In this document: in pieces, positions 1-10,007 of the stretch
How positions within the stretch are numbered: position 1 is the first letter of the stretch
How the letters are laid out: each line of letters opens with the position of its first letter
NCBI GenBank assembly: GCA_034440575.1
Contig: JAOTOL010001661.1
Span: 1,394,001-1,458,000, forward strand
Source of the DNA: Imbricaverruca yamaguchii
Lineage: Eukaryota; Arthropoda; Thecostraca; Neoverrucidae
Length of the DNA stretch: 64,000 nt
Direction of reading: 5' to 3'
Made by a program: the position numbers and the translations under genes
The notes under the pieces: generated by a model
Told to the model about the DNA's origin: nothing
The model's input: only the letters and a program-made list of their open reading frames with translations
The model's database searches: none

Positions 1-1428
1 AAACCAAAACTGTAAGCTTGTGTTGTGTGACAGGATATCTTCAGATAATACAAGGAGCAGGACATGATAATATTAATTGCTGCGATGTTTTGCCGACAAG
101 CGTAGTAATGAACAAAACTGATTGCTTTGCTTTTGTCTGGAAAATCCTGTTTTCATTTACCACATTTTGAAGCATGAATGTTTTTCTTTGAAAATGGGGC
201 TGGGCCTCTTCAGTACACATTGACTTTGCAGATATTATAGATATGCATGCATTCAAGCATTATTTGTGGATTCATGAAATGTTCAGGGAATCGTTAGGTA
301 CATCCAGTCCCCATTCTCCATTGAATACCATTATACTTGTTAATATTTCTGGTCTATGACTTTCTGAATGGGCAAATTTGCAGTTTAAGGTGATTTGATT
401 TCTTGAAATTTATTTTTTTATGCAATGATTATGAATGTGTTCATGATGTAGATACTTACATGATGTGACCACACATTTTTTTGGCAAGTGCAGTTAGGTA
501 GCAAAATGGCACCAAAAAAAGTGGCTCGGGTTTGGTTGGGAAATATACCATGAAATGTAATCTTAAAAATGAAGAAAAAAGCTGCAGCCTAACTGGATGC
601 AAGAAAGCCTTTTTTAATGGAAATTTTCTAAGCGATTTTTTTCCTTACAACTTACAAAAAGAAACTAATATCATAACTTAGCCAAACCTAATACCTTTGT
701 ATGCTTCATGGAGATAAAACGTGTGTAAAACATGTGTGGAAAAGTAATAATGCCCATGAAAATTCCTATGCTGTGGCAAAACATGGCTCATATCCACCAG
801 TATTTTGGGAATTTGGGGGAAGTGCTACACTTTGTGGCTTACCAGTTGTGTGGATGCCACTCTAGCTCTTGGTGTTCATCCATACCTTCTTCTGGGTACA
901 TCTGGACTCTGTTCTGAGGTTTTTCCACAAATGGAGAACATACACATGAATGCATTGGTGGCTGTTTATTAATTCACCTGCACTTCACCAGAAATCACAC
1001 ATGCACGAATGGAATGCTATGGAATGATATGGACGATTTAATATTATGAAATATGGAATGTTTAGTGGCATTAAGATCATATTCAGACTGCAGTGATCCA
1101 TATTTTTCCATCTTTTGACATCTGTTGTACTTGTGCATGCTAGCAAGCTGATATTCTTCCAATCTGGCTGGCATTTCATTTTCGGCTCCACTCCTGCCTC
1201 CTCTTGGAATGTGCCTGCAGATTACCTGAAATAACAAATGTGTATTATCCTCAATTATACTGGAAAGTTTATGTGGTAGGGGACCCAGTATGACTGAATC
1301 TTCCTCTCCATCCAAGTTATCACTATTGTATAATGACATCTAGCTGTCTTGCTAGTTAAGCATGTCTTCATCTAGCAATGCAAGGAGTGTATTTTTTCCG
1401 GAGTGTATAATTCTTTGGATGGCAAAAG
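1..1428. other. AT-rich region, no supported gene
   Basis: AT-rich sequence without tandem repeats, unlike the rest of the window. A minus-strand open frame (995-1339) has an internal acceptor-like TTGTTATTTCAG and reads as a fairly ordinary protein, but I recognise no family and it contains AT-rich low-information stretches. It probably belongs to the intron before exon 1 of the RhoGAP model, or is an unrelated insertion. Confidence 0.4.
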
Positions 1429-1685
1429 TTCCAAAAAAGGGCCATTTTTCCAACGCTGGACCCGCCCCGTTATGTCGACAGTCTGCAGTGTCCGTTCGTG
1501 GACGTGTCGACGCCGCCAGAGGAGGCCGAGACGGAGCCGGAGGACGCGGCCAGCGTCAGCACCAGTGACGACCGGCTGACGGCGGCTCTGGCGGCGCTGG
1601 TGCGCTGTATCCAGCAGCGGGCCGGCTCCTCCGGCGGCCTGCACCTCAGTCCGGCCGGCCTGCGCGACCGCGAGCCCGACATCAG
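1429..1685 (+). CDS. RhoGAPp190: RhoGAPp190 exon 1 of window (5' end uncertain)
   Basis: The open frame reads YVDSLQCPFVDVSTPPEEAE, followed by an acidic Ser/Thr stretch and a hydrophobic helix-like part (LTAALAALVRCIQQRAG), and ends DREPDI. It is placed before the pG2 domain. The donor is ACATCAG/GTGAGG with phase 2 (codon AG|N), which fits exon 2. The only in-frame AG acceptors after the upstream stop at 1408 are near 1428 and 1439, both with weak pyrimidine tracts, so the start is approximate. A later start near 1482-1489 is possible. The last 14 nt plus the donor are the seed of the 37-bp minisatellite that follows. Confidence 0.6.
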
Positions 1686-2722
1686 GTGAGGTGGGGCACC
1701 AGCCCGGGGAGCCTGATACAGGACACCAGCCTAGGGAGCCCGACATCAGGTGAGGCAGGACACCAGCCCGGGGAGCCCGACATCAGGTGAGGCAGGACAC
1801 CAGCCCAGGGAGCCCGACATCAGGTGAGGCAGGACACCAGCCCGGGGAGCCTGATACAGGACACCAGCCCGGGGAGCCCGACATCAGGTGAGGCAGGACA
1901 CCAGCCCGGGGAGCCCGACATCAGGTGAGGCAGGACACCAGCCCGGGGAGCCTGACATCAGGTGAGACAGGACACCAGCCCAGGGAGCCCGACATCAGGT
2001 GAGACAGGACACCAGCCCGGGGAGCCCGACATCAGGTGAGGTGGGGCACCGGCCCAGGGAGCCCGACATCAGGTGAGGCAGGACACCAGCCCGGGGAGCC
2101 CGACATCAGGTGAGGCAGGACACCAGCCCAGGGAGCCCGACATCAGGTGAGGCAGGACACCAGCCCGGGGAGCCCGACATCAGGTGAGGCAGGACACCAG
2201 CCCGGGGAGCCCGACATCAGGTGAGACAGGACACCAGCCCGGGGAGCCCGACATCAGGTGAGGCAGGACACCAGCCCGGGGAGCCCGACATCAGGTGAGG
2301 CAGGACACCAGCCCGGGGAGCCTGATGCAGGACACCAGCCTATGGAGCCCGACATCAGGTGAGACAGGACACCAGCCCAGGGAGCCCGACATCAGGTGAG
2401 GCAGGACACCAGCCCGGGGAGCCTGATGCAGGACACCAGCCCGGGGAGCTGACATCAGGTGAGACAGGGCATCAGCCCGGCGATCCCCACATCAGGTGAG
2501 ACAAGACACCAGCCCAGGGAGCCGACATCAGGTGAGACAGGACACCAGCCCGGGGAGCCCGACACCAGGTGAGACAGGGCATCAGCCCGGCGATCCCCAC
2601 ATCAGGTGAGGCAGGACACCAGCCCGGGGAGCTGACATCAGGTGAGACAGGACACCAGCCCGGGGAGCCCGACATCAGGTGAGGCAGGACACCAGCCCGA
2701 GGAGCCCGACATCAGGTGATAC
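1667..2722 (+). repeat. 37-bp minisatellite carrying exon-1 end and donor
   Basis: About 28 units of 37 bp: GTGAGGCAGGACACCAG followed by CCCGGGGAGCCCGACATCAG, with small deletions and T/C changes. GAGCCCGACATCAG/GTGAG is identical to the end of exon 1 and its 5' splice site. The CACCAG in every unit matches the acceptor used by exon 2 (ACACCAG at 2721-2727). Each unit is therefore a potential 20-nt microexon with its own acceptor and donor. It fills the whole intron. Confidence 0.95.
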
Positions 2723-2727
2723 ACCAG

Positions 2728-2892
2728 TGTCCAGGTACACCGGCAGCTGCCTATGCTGGCTGTGGCCGCGGCCGTGTTTCACCATGATCAGATTATGCTG
2801 CATCGTCGTGTCCATGTGGACCTACTGCAGACTGCGCTGGCTGAGGCGGCTTACTTGTCCGGCCGGCGCCATATTCAGGCCACACCCACCAG
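2728..2892 (+). CDS. RhoGAPp190: RhoGAPp190 exon 2 of window
   Basis: Begins after ACACCAG with one base that completes the split codon of exon 1, then reads VQVHRQLPMLAVAAAVFHHD, continues with LLQTALAEAAYLSGRRH, and reaches a TAA at 2927-2929. The helix-rich character fits the segment just before pG2. The 3' border is uncertain: exon 3 needs a phase-2 donor. The options are a GC donor at ACCAG/GCGTCC (2893), used here, or a weak GT at about 2853 (TACTT/GTCCGG). Either leaves the frame intact. Confidence 0.6.
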
Positions 2893-3191
2893 GCGTCCTG
2901 ACGCCACATAATGTACGACTCGGTCCCTATTAATACTGCGCACAGCGCCGACCCCGCACTCCAGCCTCCATTGGGCGACACATTGGTTTGCAGACGGTCT
3001 CCACTGGGCCGGCCGTGCTCCAAGCTTTTGCAATCGATAAGGCCCGGATTATATTTAGCTTTGAACTGCTTTCTTACTCATGCCCTGTACCTGTGCGCCT
3101 TTCAACTGTGTACGCAAGTGAGCCGTGTACGCAACACGTCTGAAACTATTCTTCGTTTTTTTGTTGTTGTTGTTACGTATTCCAAATGGAG

Positions 3192-3233
3192 CAGTCAATG
3201 CGCCCCTGAGCCCAAATAATCAATAAGTCAAAA
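3192..3233 (+). mobile_element. 42-bp LINE/SINE 3'-end insertion with TSD
   Basis: Carries the shared 3' tail CAATGCGCCCC then CCCAAATAATCAAT. It is flanked by near-identical 15-bp direct repeats at 3177-3191 (GTATTCCAAATGGAG) and 3234-3248 (one mismatch). It belongs to the dispersed family also found at 10497, 17974, 22277 and 29979. Confidence 0.7.
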
Positions 3234-3504
3234 GTATTTCAAATGGAGGATTTCTTTTACCCAATGATAAACCCTTCGGACTATTATCCCACCTTTATTT
3301 GACTACTTTTCAGTAGTTGGACCAGCAGGCAGTGTTGTGTTGCTCTTGATTAGTGTTTTCCGTTGTTGGATCAGCAGGCTATGTTGTATTGTTGATGGGT
3401 ATGGACAGTAAGGCGATTGCAGTTTCTTATCCGTGCTGGTTCCCACGTTGTCAGGTTGTTACTTACGTTGCATTTGTAACACATCCGTGCGTCTGTCTTC
3501 ACAG

Positions 3505-3626
3505 GATAATCATGTGCCTATTCTGTGCCGATCCGTACTCCGTGGAGAATGTGGTCGGCGCCATTTTGTCAAATCAAACCTGCCAAGCTCACGACAAGAG
3601 CTCCGTCGTTTTGGACACGTTTCTCG
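3505..3626 (+). CDS. RhoGAPp190: RhoGAPp190 exon 3: start of pG2 pseudoGTPase
   Basis: The acceptor is TGTCTTCACAG/G and the donor CTCG/GTGAGG, giving phase 2 in and phase 1 out. It reads IIMCLFCADPYSVENVVGAI, then SNQTC and VVLDTFLG. This matches the first strand and P-loop-equivalent part of pG2 in p190 proteins (hydrophobic strand, then MC..CGDP-type motif, then a LDxxLGE turn). A true P-loop GxxxxGKS is absent, as expected of a pseudoGTPase. Confidence 0.85.
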
Positions 3627-4659
3627 GTGAGGGTTTCTCCACTGCTCCGGGCCGTGAATTCGCACAAGTGTGCAGGTGGGCATCCTCGTGCAGTGATTCT
3701 GTGGAATGACCAGGAAGCCAGGTTTCTTGTTTCGCTGCACACCTGCTCAGTCCTGTGTCGTCCTTTGTCGTCTACTTTGGCAGTGTTATGGCTTTCTTCT
3801 GCTGATGCTGCTGGCCATTGGTGGGCTCTGGCACACCATTGATGCTTATTTATAGGGATGGTCTGGTGTATTTGTGAAACCCTGCATTTATATCAAGTGT
3901 ATTTGAGTATAATTTAAATAATGAAACTGTCTGTGCATTATAGGTTGTATTCTGAAAAAAAACAATTTCGTGACTACTAACAAACCGGAACTTTGCACGC
4001 AGTTGTCCTCACCAGTGAGTAATTCACACACTATTTACGTTACTCTTCACCACGTTGTCAATGGCTCATCAATGACAAAAACAGCAACAGGCATCTCACC
4101 TTGTACCAGACTTAATCCCATATTTTCATAACTATGACTATTATCTGTGAAGCGTCCTAGCCCACGGTTTCCTACTGGTGGGGATCAGCCATTTGGTCTT
4201 GGTTATCGGCACCGGTAGCTCTAGGCCACACATCATTGTGTTGCACAACGTTTAGCCATGCTCAAATGCACTGCAGTCCTGTCACTGGTGATGGCACAGC
4301 CGGATCCACAGGAGAAAGCGCACAGGCCACCTTTGAGACTTCTTTGCAATCGACGTCATAAGACTTGCTCAGTTGTATCGTTTGAGGGGGTAAGGGCGAG
4401 GGTGATGCACCCCCTGGCGTTCCACTTCCTCCGTCGGCCATTACTGCGATATATTTTAGGACTGTGCAGTGCACCTGACTGGCGACTGTAGAACTCACAG
4501 GGCCATCGCGAGCTATGCTGGGACAGCCGACGCCCGCGGTGCCGCGCTGGGACAAATCCACGCGGCTTTGGGAGACGTCTGCCGCGCTGCTCCCGTATCC
4601 GGCTGTGGGACCAGTGTCACATCGGTGTCGGACGGCTATCTCACGGTCTATTGTGGTGT
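3627..4659 (+). other. Intron, no repeats recognised
   Basis: Intronic sequence between exons 3 and 4. It has no tandem array or coding signal in this first kilobase; open frames here are short and do not match the neighbouring codon bias. Confidence 0.6.
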
Positions 4660-5075
4660 CTGACGGCGTTTGACGGCATGTGGCGATGTTTGACGATGTA
4701 TAGCGGTGTCTGATGGTATGTGGTGGTGTCTGATGGTGTCTGACGGCATATGATTGTATGATGGTGCCTGACGGTCTATGACGGTGTCTGACGGTATATG
4801 ACTGTGTCTGATGGTATGTGGTGGTGTCTGATGGTGTCTGACGGTATATGATGATACCTGACGGTATGTGACTGCACATGGTGGTGTCTGACGGTGTCTG
4901 ACGGCATATGATGGTATGGTGGTGCTTGACGGTATCTGACGACGTATGATGGTATGATGGTGCTTGACGGTGTATGTCGATGTCTGGTGGTATATGGTAG
5001 TATCGGACGGTATATTACGATGCATGACGGTATATGGTGGTGTCTGACGGTATGCGGTGGTGTCTGACGGCTCAC
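4660..5075 (+). repeat. Degenerate TGTCTGACGG minisatellite in intron
   Basis: About 400 bp of imperfect repeats built on GGTGTCTGACGGTATATG with variants (GATGGTATGTGG). It ends just before the acceptor of exon 4 (CACCTGTGTCGCAG). The long open frames on both strands here are repeat translation. Confidence 0.9.
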
Positions 5076-5086
5076 CTGTGTCGCAG

Positions 5087-5216
5087 GTGACTGTCGGCGG
5101 CGGGTGGAGGTGATCATCAGCTCGTACCACGGCGCCGCCGCCTACCAGGACGACATGGTGCATGGCTTCATCCTGGTGTACAGCACCAAGCGGCGCGCCT
5201 CGCTCAACAACCTCAA
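5087..5216 (+). CDS. RhoGAPp190: RhoGAPp190 exon 4: pG2 core
   Basis: The acceptor is GTGTCGCAG/GT and the donor CTCAA/GTGGGT, giving phase 1 in and phase 2 out. It reads DCRRRVEVIISSYHGA, then YQDDMVHGFILVYSTKRRAS and LNNL. HGFILVYSxKRxAS is a strongly conserved p190 signature in pG2 and the clearest single piece of evidence for the family. Confidence 0.93.
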
Positions 5217-5647
5217 GTGGGTGCAGCTGCCGCTGGCGAGCCATTGGGGGAACATCGCAACCGATGCGGCTCTCCCACATTCACCGATGGCTAGAATATG
5301 GGATGGAAATCTGCGACCTTTCCCGGAGAGGTGTAGTGCAGTTCAGTTTGTTGGTAAATTCTCCTTGTCGATGTTAGTAAATAGTTTGGCGTGGGACAGC
5401 GTCTGCTTTGCATCTGTTCGAATCCCCACGATGTACTTTGGTCCATCCCGTTCGGTCATTTAGTCGTCTTCAGAACGTAAGCGGCATATTGCCTTGGGGA
5501 CACCAATTACCATTAAGCTCAAATAATACACCCCGAAATATCTGCATCAGACAACTGATTGTTTTGATTTCAAGGCGAGTCTAGCTTCACCACATTCCCG
5601 CCACCACCAGGCTGTGACGCTAACCCCGGTGGGCCGCTACCTTTCAG

Positions 5648-5855
5648 CGTGTTCTCAGCCAGCGTGCCGCACCTGCCGATCCAGATCCTGGCCGTGACAG
5701 ACTCTGGCGGCGCCAACGCGCTCTTCTCGTCGCAGCTGACCCACCAGCTCATCACAGAGGGCAACCACATCGCCGACCGGCTGCAGGCGCACTTCATGAC
5801 CAGCACGTCCACCTGCCAGCAGAAGTCGGCCTTCTACCTCAGCTTCTTCAAGGAG
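5648..5855 (+). CDS. RhoGAPp190: RhoGAPp190 exon 5: pG2 second half
   Basis: The acceptor is CTACCTTTCAG/C and the donor AAGGAG/GTGGGT, giving phase 2 in and phase 0 out. It reads VFSASVPHLPIQILAVTDSG, then QLTHQLITEGNHIADRLQAH and KSAFYLSFFKE. The I(P)xQ(I/L)LAVTDS strand and the TEGxxIA helix correspond to the nucleotide-motif strand and following helix of pG2. Confidence 0.92.
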
Positions 5856-6059
5856 GTGGGTGCGGCACTCTCGGCGAGTGGTGGGCACCATGACGCCTCC
5901 CGGCATCGTGCCGGGCGTATCTTCAACACCCGACGGGTATCTTCAACACCACACGCAGTTATACATGCCTGCCTGAAGCGCACGCACATACACATGCTTA
6001 CTCAGTGCCATGAGGATGTAGGGGGGGGGAGAAATAAACTAAAACCTAGGAGAAGCATG

Positions 6060-6344
6060 TTGTCCCTATTTACTGCCCCAACATGCCATGTTGGCCGTGC
6101 TGACCCACTCCGTATATTGCCCCTGTGTACTGTTCTGACCTACCATACTAGCCGTGCCGACCCACTCCCTATACTGCCCTGCCCCCTGTGCACTGACCTG
6201 ATCTGCAATGTTGGCCGTGCCGACCAACTCCCTATATTGTCCCTGTGTACCGTTGTGACCTGCCATGTTAGCCGTGCCGACCCACTCCCTATTTCGTCCA
6301 TGTGTACTGTCCTGACCGGGCATGTTCGCCGCGTCGTGCCACAG
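6060..6344 (+). repeat. About 57-bp repeat ending in the exon-6 acceptor
   Basis: About 4.5 units of roughly 57 bp containing CATGTTGGCCGTGC, CGACCCACTCCCTAT and CTGTGTACTGTCCTGACC. The last, truncated unit (GGGCATGTTCGCCG...) runs directly into CGTGCCACAG, the acceptor of exon 6. Confidence 0.85.
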
Positions 6345-6481
6345 GTGTGGGAGAAGAAGCCCGAGATAGAACAGGCGTTTGAGCAGGAGCGGGTGCGCCG
6401 CCTGGAGGAGGCCGACGACGCACACAGCTTCCCGCGCGCACTGCACCTGCAGCAGCCACTGGACGGCGCCAGCAACGATGG
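6345..6481 (+). CDS. RhoGAPp190: RhoGAPp190 exon 6: pG2 end and start of linker
   Basis: The acceptor is CGTGCCACAG and the donor GATGG/GTACGT, giving phase 0 in and phase 2 out. It reads VWEKKPEIEQAFEQERVRRL, then EEADDAHSFPRAL and ends GASND. VxEKKxxIExA(F) is the conserved end of pG2 in the family; the remainder starts the poorly conserved linker. Confidence 0.9.
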
Positions 6482-6554
6482 GTACGTGGCGCCTGGTGGC
6501 AGCCCCGCCTGTCGTCACATGCTGTGGCGTGGACACATGGTCCGCTGCACTGGA

Positions 6555-6810
6555 TCCCACTGTCAGCTCCGGCTCTGAGCTCTACATGGTACCGTGTTCC
6601 GTTATGGACGAGCTCTGTGTCAGCTGTGACGCCGTCCGCTCCTGCACCTGCTCTGAGCTGTACGCAGTCTCATGTCCTGTCTAGCATGTACTCTGCGTCA
6701 GCTGTGACGTCTGCTTTCGCAGCTCCGGCTCCGAGCCGTACGTGATCCCGTGTTCTGCTGTACAATATGCATAAGCTCTGTGTTGGCCGTCACGGTGTTC
6801 TCGCCCGCAG
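6555..6810 (+). repeat. Three tandem copies of the exon-7 acceptor and 5' end
   Basis: Imperfect units of 75-88 bp start at 6567, 6648 and 6723; the real exon starts at 6811. Each has a pyrimidine-rich stretch, (C)AG or CAC, then CTCCGGCTCTGAGCTSTACR or a close match to the exon start CTCCGGCTCCGAGCTGTACG. The copies then diverge and lack the rest of the exon. Confidence 0.85.
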
Positions 6811-7025
6811 CTCCGGCTCCGAGCTGTACGAGCGACTGCCGACCGACGGCTCCCTGGGCGACGAGCTAAACCTGTCGCCGCCGCTGGACGAGCCGGCCGG
6901 CTCGGCCAGTGACGACGACAGCGAGCCGCTGGCCGAGCAGCCGCCTCGTCGGCGACAGGCCAACGGCGAGCACGCCTCCGGGGGACGCACGCCGACCGCC
7001 GGCACGCGGCGGAGTCTGCAGCAAG
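6811..7025 (+). CDS. RhoGAPp190: RhoGAPp190 exon 7: Ser/Asp/Pro-rich linker
   Basis: The acceptor is TCTCGCCCGCAG/C and the donor CAGCAAG/GTGAGG, giving phase 2 in and phase 1 out. It reads SGSELYERLPTDGSLGDELN, then SASDDDSEPLAEQPPRRRQ and ends RRSLQQ. It is acidic and disordered in character, in the position where vertebrate p190 has DSDDDTEAPPPYSP-like sequence. Confidence 0.85.
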
Positions 7026-7235
7026 GTGAGGATCACGGCGGGGCCCGCAGCAAAGTGAGGATCACGGCGGGGTCCGCTGCAAGGTGAGGGTCACGGCGGG
7101 GTCCGCAGCAAGGTGAGGGTCACGGCGGGGGCCGCAGCAAGGTGAGGGTCACGGCGGGGTCCGCAGCTAAGGTGAGGGTCACGGCGGGGTCCGCTGCAAG
7201 GTGAGGATCACGGTGGGCCTGCAGTAAGGTGAGGG
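7014..7235 (+). repeat. 29-bp minisatellite carrying the exon-7 donor
   Basis: About seven units of GCAGCAAGGTGAGG plus GTCACGGCGGGGTCC. Each restates the exon-7 end and 5' splice site (CAGCAAG/GTGAGG). The array decays into looser repeats up to about 7300. Confidence 0.92.
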
Positions 7236-8304
7236 GAGGGAAGAGCCTACAAGGTGAGCAGAGGGGTAGGGTGATGAACCTGCAGCGAGGCGATACCGTG
7301 GACAAGGACGTACCTCAGGGATACATGCTGAACCTGCAGCAGAATGCCACGTCGGTAGGTGCTGGAGAGCCGGTAGCACAGCGAGAACGTCCTCGGGAGA
7401 CATGGAGGAGCAAGGTCAGGACATATCTGGGTGACACCGGGTGCATAGAGCAGTGTGCAGGAAGAAGTTAAAAAGCACTGCATTGACAGAAATGCAGTTC
7501 AACATAGGTTCCGATAAAGCTGACTGTGCTGGAATACGGAAGAACCCTGGCCCCGTTCGATGCTTGCTGACTGCCGCAGATAGCATCATGGCTGTCATGC
7601 TGTCGTTTTCCCGTTCGATGACAGGTACCAGGCTTGATTAGCTATCGTTCGGTGACAGGTACCACGCTTGATTAGCGATGGAAACAGTGGCGCTCGAAGT
7701 ATCGATGCTATTTCTTTTCTTATCTTCACCAACGCTAATTTTCCATGGGTGTAGCAGAGATAATTGTTGCATCTCTTGATGGAACAATAGCGGCGGTTTG
7801 CGCCTTCTGCAGGGCACCGACGTGTTTTTTATGATGTGATGGCGGCAGCGCTAACGCTTCGTCAAAATTGGTAGAATATACCACCGAATAAATGCTAAAT
7901 GTTGAACCAACACACTTTCCGAAGGATTTTGGAGGTACGCCTCGATGTTCCTTTCAACGGTTAATGTCTACATCCTACATCATCCGAATTTCGACATCCT
8001 CCTTTTTCAACATCGCGTGCCTGACGAAAAACAATTATTTTAATACCAAATGGCGCTCAACAGCACAGGGTATCACATCACAGACCCTCGTTTGGCGGCC
8101 TTTCTGTGACATTGCAGATTATCAATTGTGCCGGAAAAACTTCCAGCAGGCAACCAGCGAGGACATTGATAGACCTGACCGAGCGGGCGCGGATGCTCAG
8201 ACGGTGGCCGAGGCGGCGGCCGGCTGGCCGCCAGTGGGCGGCGCAGCATCCACGACACACGCAGGCGGCAGCAGTGTGACAGCGGCGGCGGCGGCTGGTT
8301 TCAG
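7236..8304 (+). other. Intron
   Basis: Contains a short near-duplicate (CGTTCGATGACAGGTACCA... near 7612, CGTTCGGTGACAGGTACCA... near 7647) and AT-richer sequence, becoming GC-rich after 8160. No other feature was recognised. Confidence 0.5.
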
Positions 8305-8484
8305 AGCTGTTGTGTCAGACGTTCCCGAGCACCGAATCGCTGCCGTCGTGTCTGGCGCAGCCGCGGCCGGCGCGCGCCCCCTTCAGCCGCGCCCGTACCG
8401 AGCAGCTGCCGGCGCCGCCGCCCCGACACCACTTCTTCAAGGCCGAGAGCCTCGAGCTGTGCCGGCTCGCGCGCCCCGACACCG
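8305..8484 (+). CDS. RhoGAPp190: RhoGAPp190 exon 8 (3' end uncertain)
   Basis: The acceptor is GGCTGGTTTCAG/AG, and its phase 1 joins exon 7 to give codon GAG. It reads LLCQTFPSTESLPSCLAQPR, then TEQLPAPPPRHHFFKAESLE and LCRLARPDTG. It is a proline-rich linker segment. Two donors are in the right phase: ACCG/GTACTC after 8484, and the stronger AAGG/GTAAGG after 8559, which adds 25 residues. The coding call rests on phase fit and composition; I recognise no conserved motif. Confidence 0.62.
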
Positions 8485-9359
8485 GTACTCGAGCTGTGGC
8501 CAGAGGCGCACCCAGCATTGTCGCAACGGGGTGGGAGAACGCGCTTCTTTGGACCAAGGGTAAGGGGACAGTGTTTTTGTAGAAATTTCTTTGAGAACGG
8601 CAAGCTTTCTCGCTAGGGAACGCGAGGAGAACGGAATTTCGCTCAAAATACGTGTAAAGTAATATTGATAGCGGAAGTTGACTGAGTAAAGAAGAAAGGC
8701 TTTCCTGCGGTGCGCCTCTGTCCGCAGTGGACCCGGTCCGACCGACTCGTACCAGGCCCGACCTGACCCGACCCTGCCCGTAGTGCAGTTGTGCGCGCTC
8801 CTCGCATGAGCCGTTGTTCTGTGGCATTATCTTCGTTGGTTGCTAGGCCGGAATGCAGAAGGGCTCGCTGTTCTCTAAATTGGGTCGGCGTTTGCGGTTT
8901 CGGTCGTAGTGCTGAGTTTCTGTAGAACGTTCGAGTCGTGTCAGTAGTCATCACCGATGCCGTGGTCGTTCCCTTTGTGTTCTTGTTGCACATGGTCGTC
9001 GACTGTATTTGCCCCTCTTCAGATCGGCGGCTTGCAGGCACTGGTGCTGCTGATGCCACTGTCTGTACTGTGCTGATCAGCATAGTGTTGGCGAATGTAG
9101 TCTGTCCGGCTTGCTTCCTGTGCCGTGGGCCCATGTTCGGGCCAGAGGTAATTTATAAACTGACTGATCACATAGCCTTGAGTCGGGCCATGCGGTGCCA
9201 GTTTTGTCTGAAAGATGTGAGAAAACTAGCGTCCCATTTTGGCTGACGTCGTATGGAACTGAATCAGGTAGTTCTGGTGGCCGCGACTCCCCACACATCT
9301 GTGTCTGCTATTACGTCCCGATGGTGCCGTGCGTTGTCGACGCCATCTCACCACTCAGA

Positions 9360-9628
9360 CCTGACGAGTGAGTGACGCGAAACCCCGACGGAACTGTGAC
9401 GAGACTGTGACAACACTGTAAACTGTGACGGGATTATCCGGAACTGTGGCGAGATCGTGAATCACTGTGAAGGAACTTTGACGGGACCATGAATCACTGT
9501 GACGGGACTATGACAGCACTGTGACGTGATTGTGACGTGATTGTGACGGGACTGTGACCGTGGCAGGGCCGTGACGCGACCGCGACGAGACGGGGACGGC
9601 GCTGTGACGCGGCGGTCTGATGTGACAG
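9360..9628 (+). repeat. Degenerate CTGTGACGGGA repeat before exon 9
   Basis: Loose repeats of (A)CTGTGACGGGA and variants over about 260 bp, running up to the acceptor GATGTGACAG of exon 9. The acceptor itself resembles a repeat unit. Confidence 0.75.
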
Positions 9629-9754
9629 GGTTCCGTGTGTTCCCGGCTCCCACCACGCCGCCGGAGCCGGCTCCCGGCGGCGGAGCCGGCCTGCTGCGCG
9701 CGCGCCCGGCGCCACCGCACTCGGCCGGCCGCCACTCCAGCTCCGACTCAGAGT
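9629..9754 (+). CDS. RhoGAPp190: RhoGAPp190 exon 9: Pro/Gly-rich linker
   Basis: The acceptor is GATGTGACAG/GG and the donor GAGT/GTAACT, phase 1 in and out. It reads FRVFPAPTTPPEPAPGGGAG, then LLRARPAPPHSAGRHSSSDS and E. It is GC-rich, proline-rich, and ends in a Ser/Asp patch. Phase agreement with exons 8 and 10 and coding-like GC bias support it; no domain is recognised. Confidence 0.62.
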
Positions 9755-9759
9755 GTAAC

Positions 9760-9766
9760 TCTCTAC

Positions 9767-9799
<33 letters not shown>

Positions 9800-9822
9800 T
9801 GGCTGGCTGGCTCGCTCTCCGT
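9760..9822 (+). repeat. CT-rich microsatellite after exon 9
   Basis: Short (CT)n stretch with interruptions, then (CTGG)n. Confidence 0.9.
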
Positions 9823-10007
9823 GTGCAGGTGTGCGCATGACAGTCGGCCGTCGATAGAGCCGTGTGCGCGCCCTACCCGCATGCCGTGGAGTATTTGGCA
9901 ACTAGACTCGTCGCGCTCCCAGCCACCAACGTGCCGCCGGTGTGAACGGCCCTCAGCCCAGACGCCACTCCAGATAACTCACTTATCGAGCCTTCTCCAG
10001 TAGACCT

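Noticed and set aside
995..1339. Minus-strand gene of 114 codons
   Set aside because: AT-rich frame crossing an acceptor-like site; no family recognised and no neighbouring exon found on that strand.
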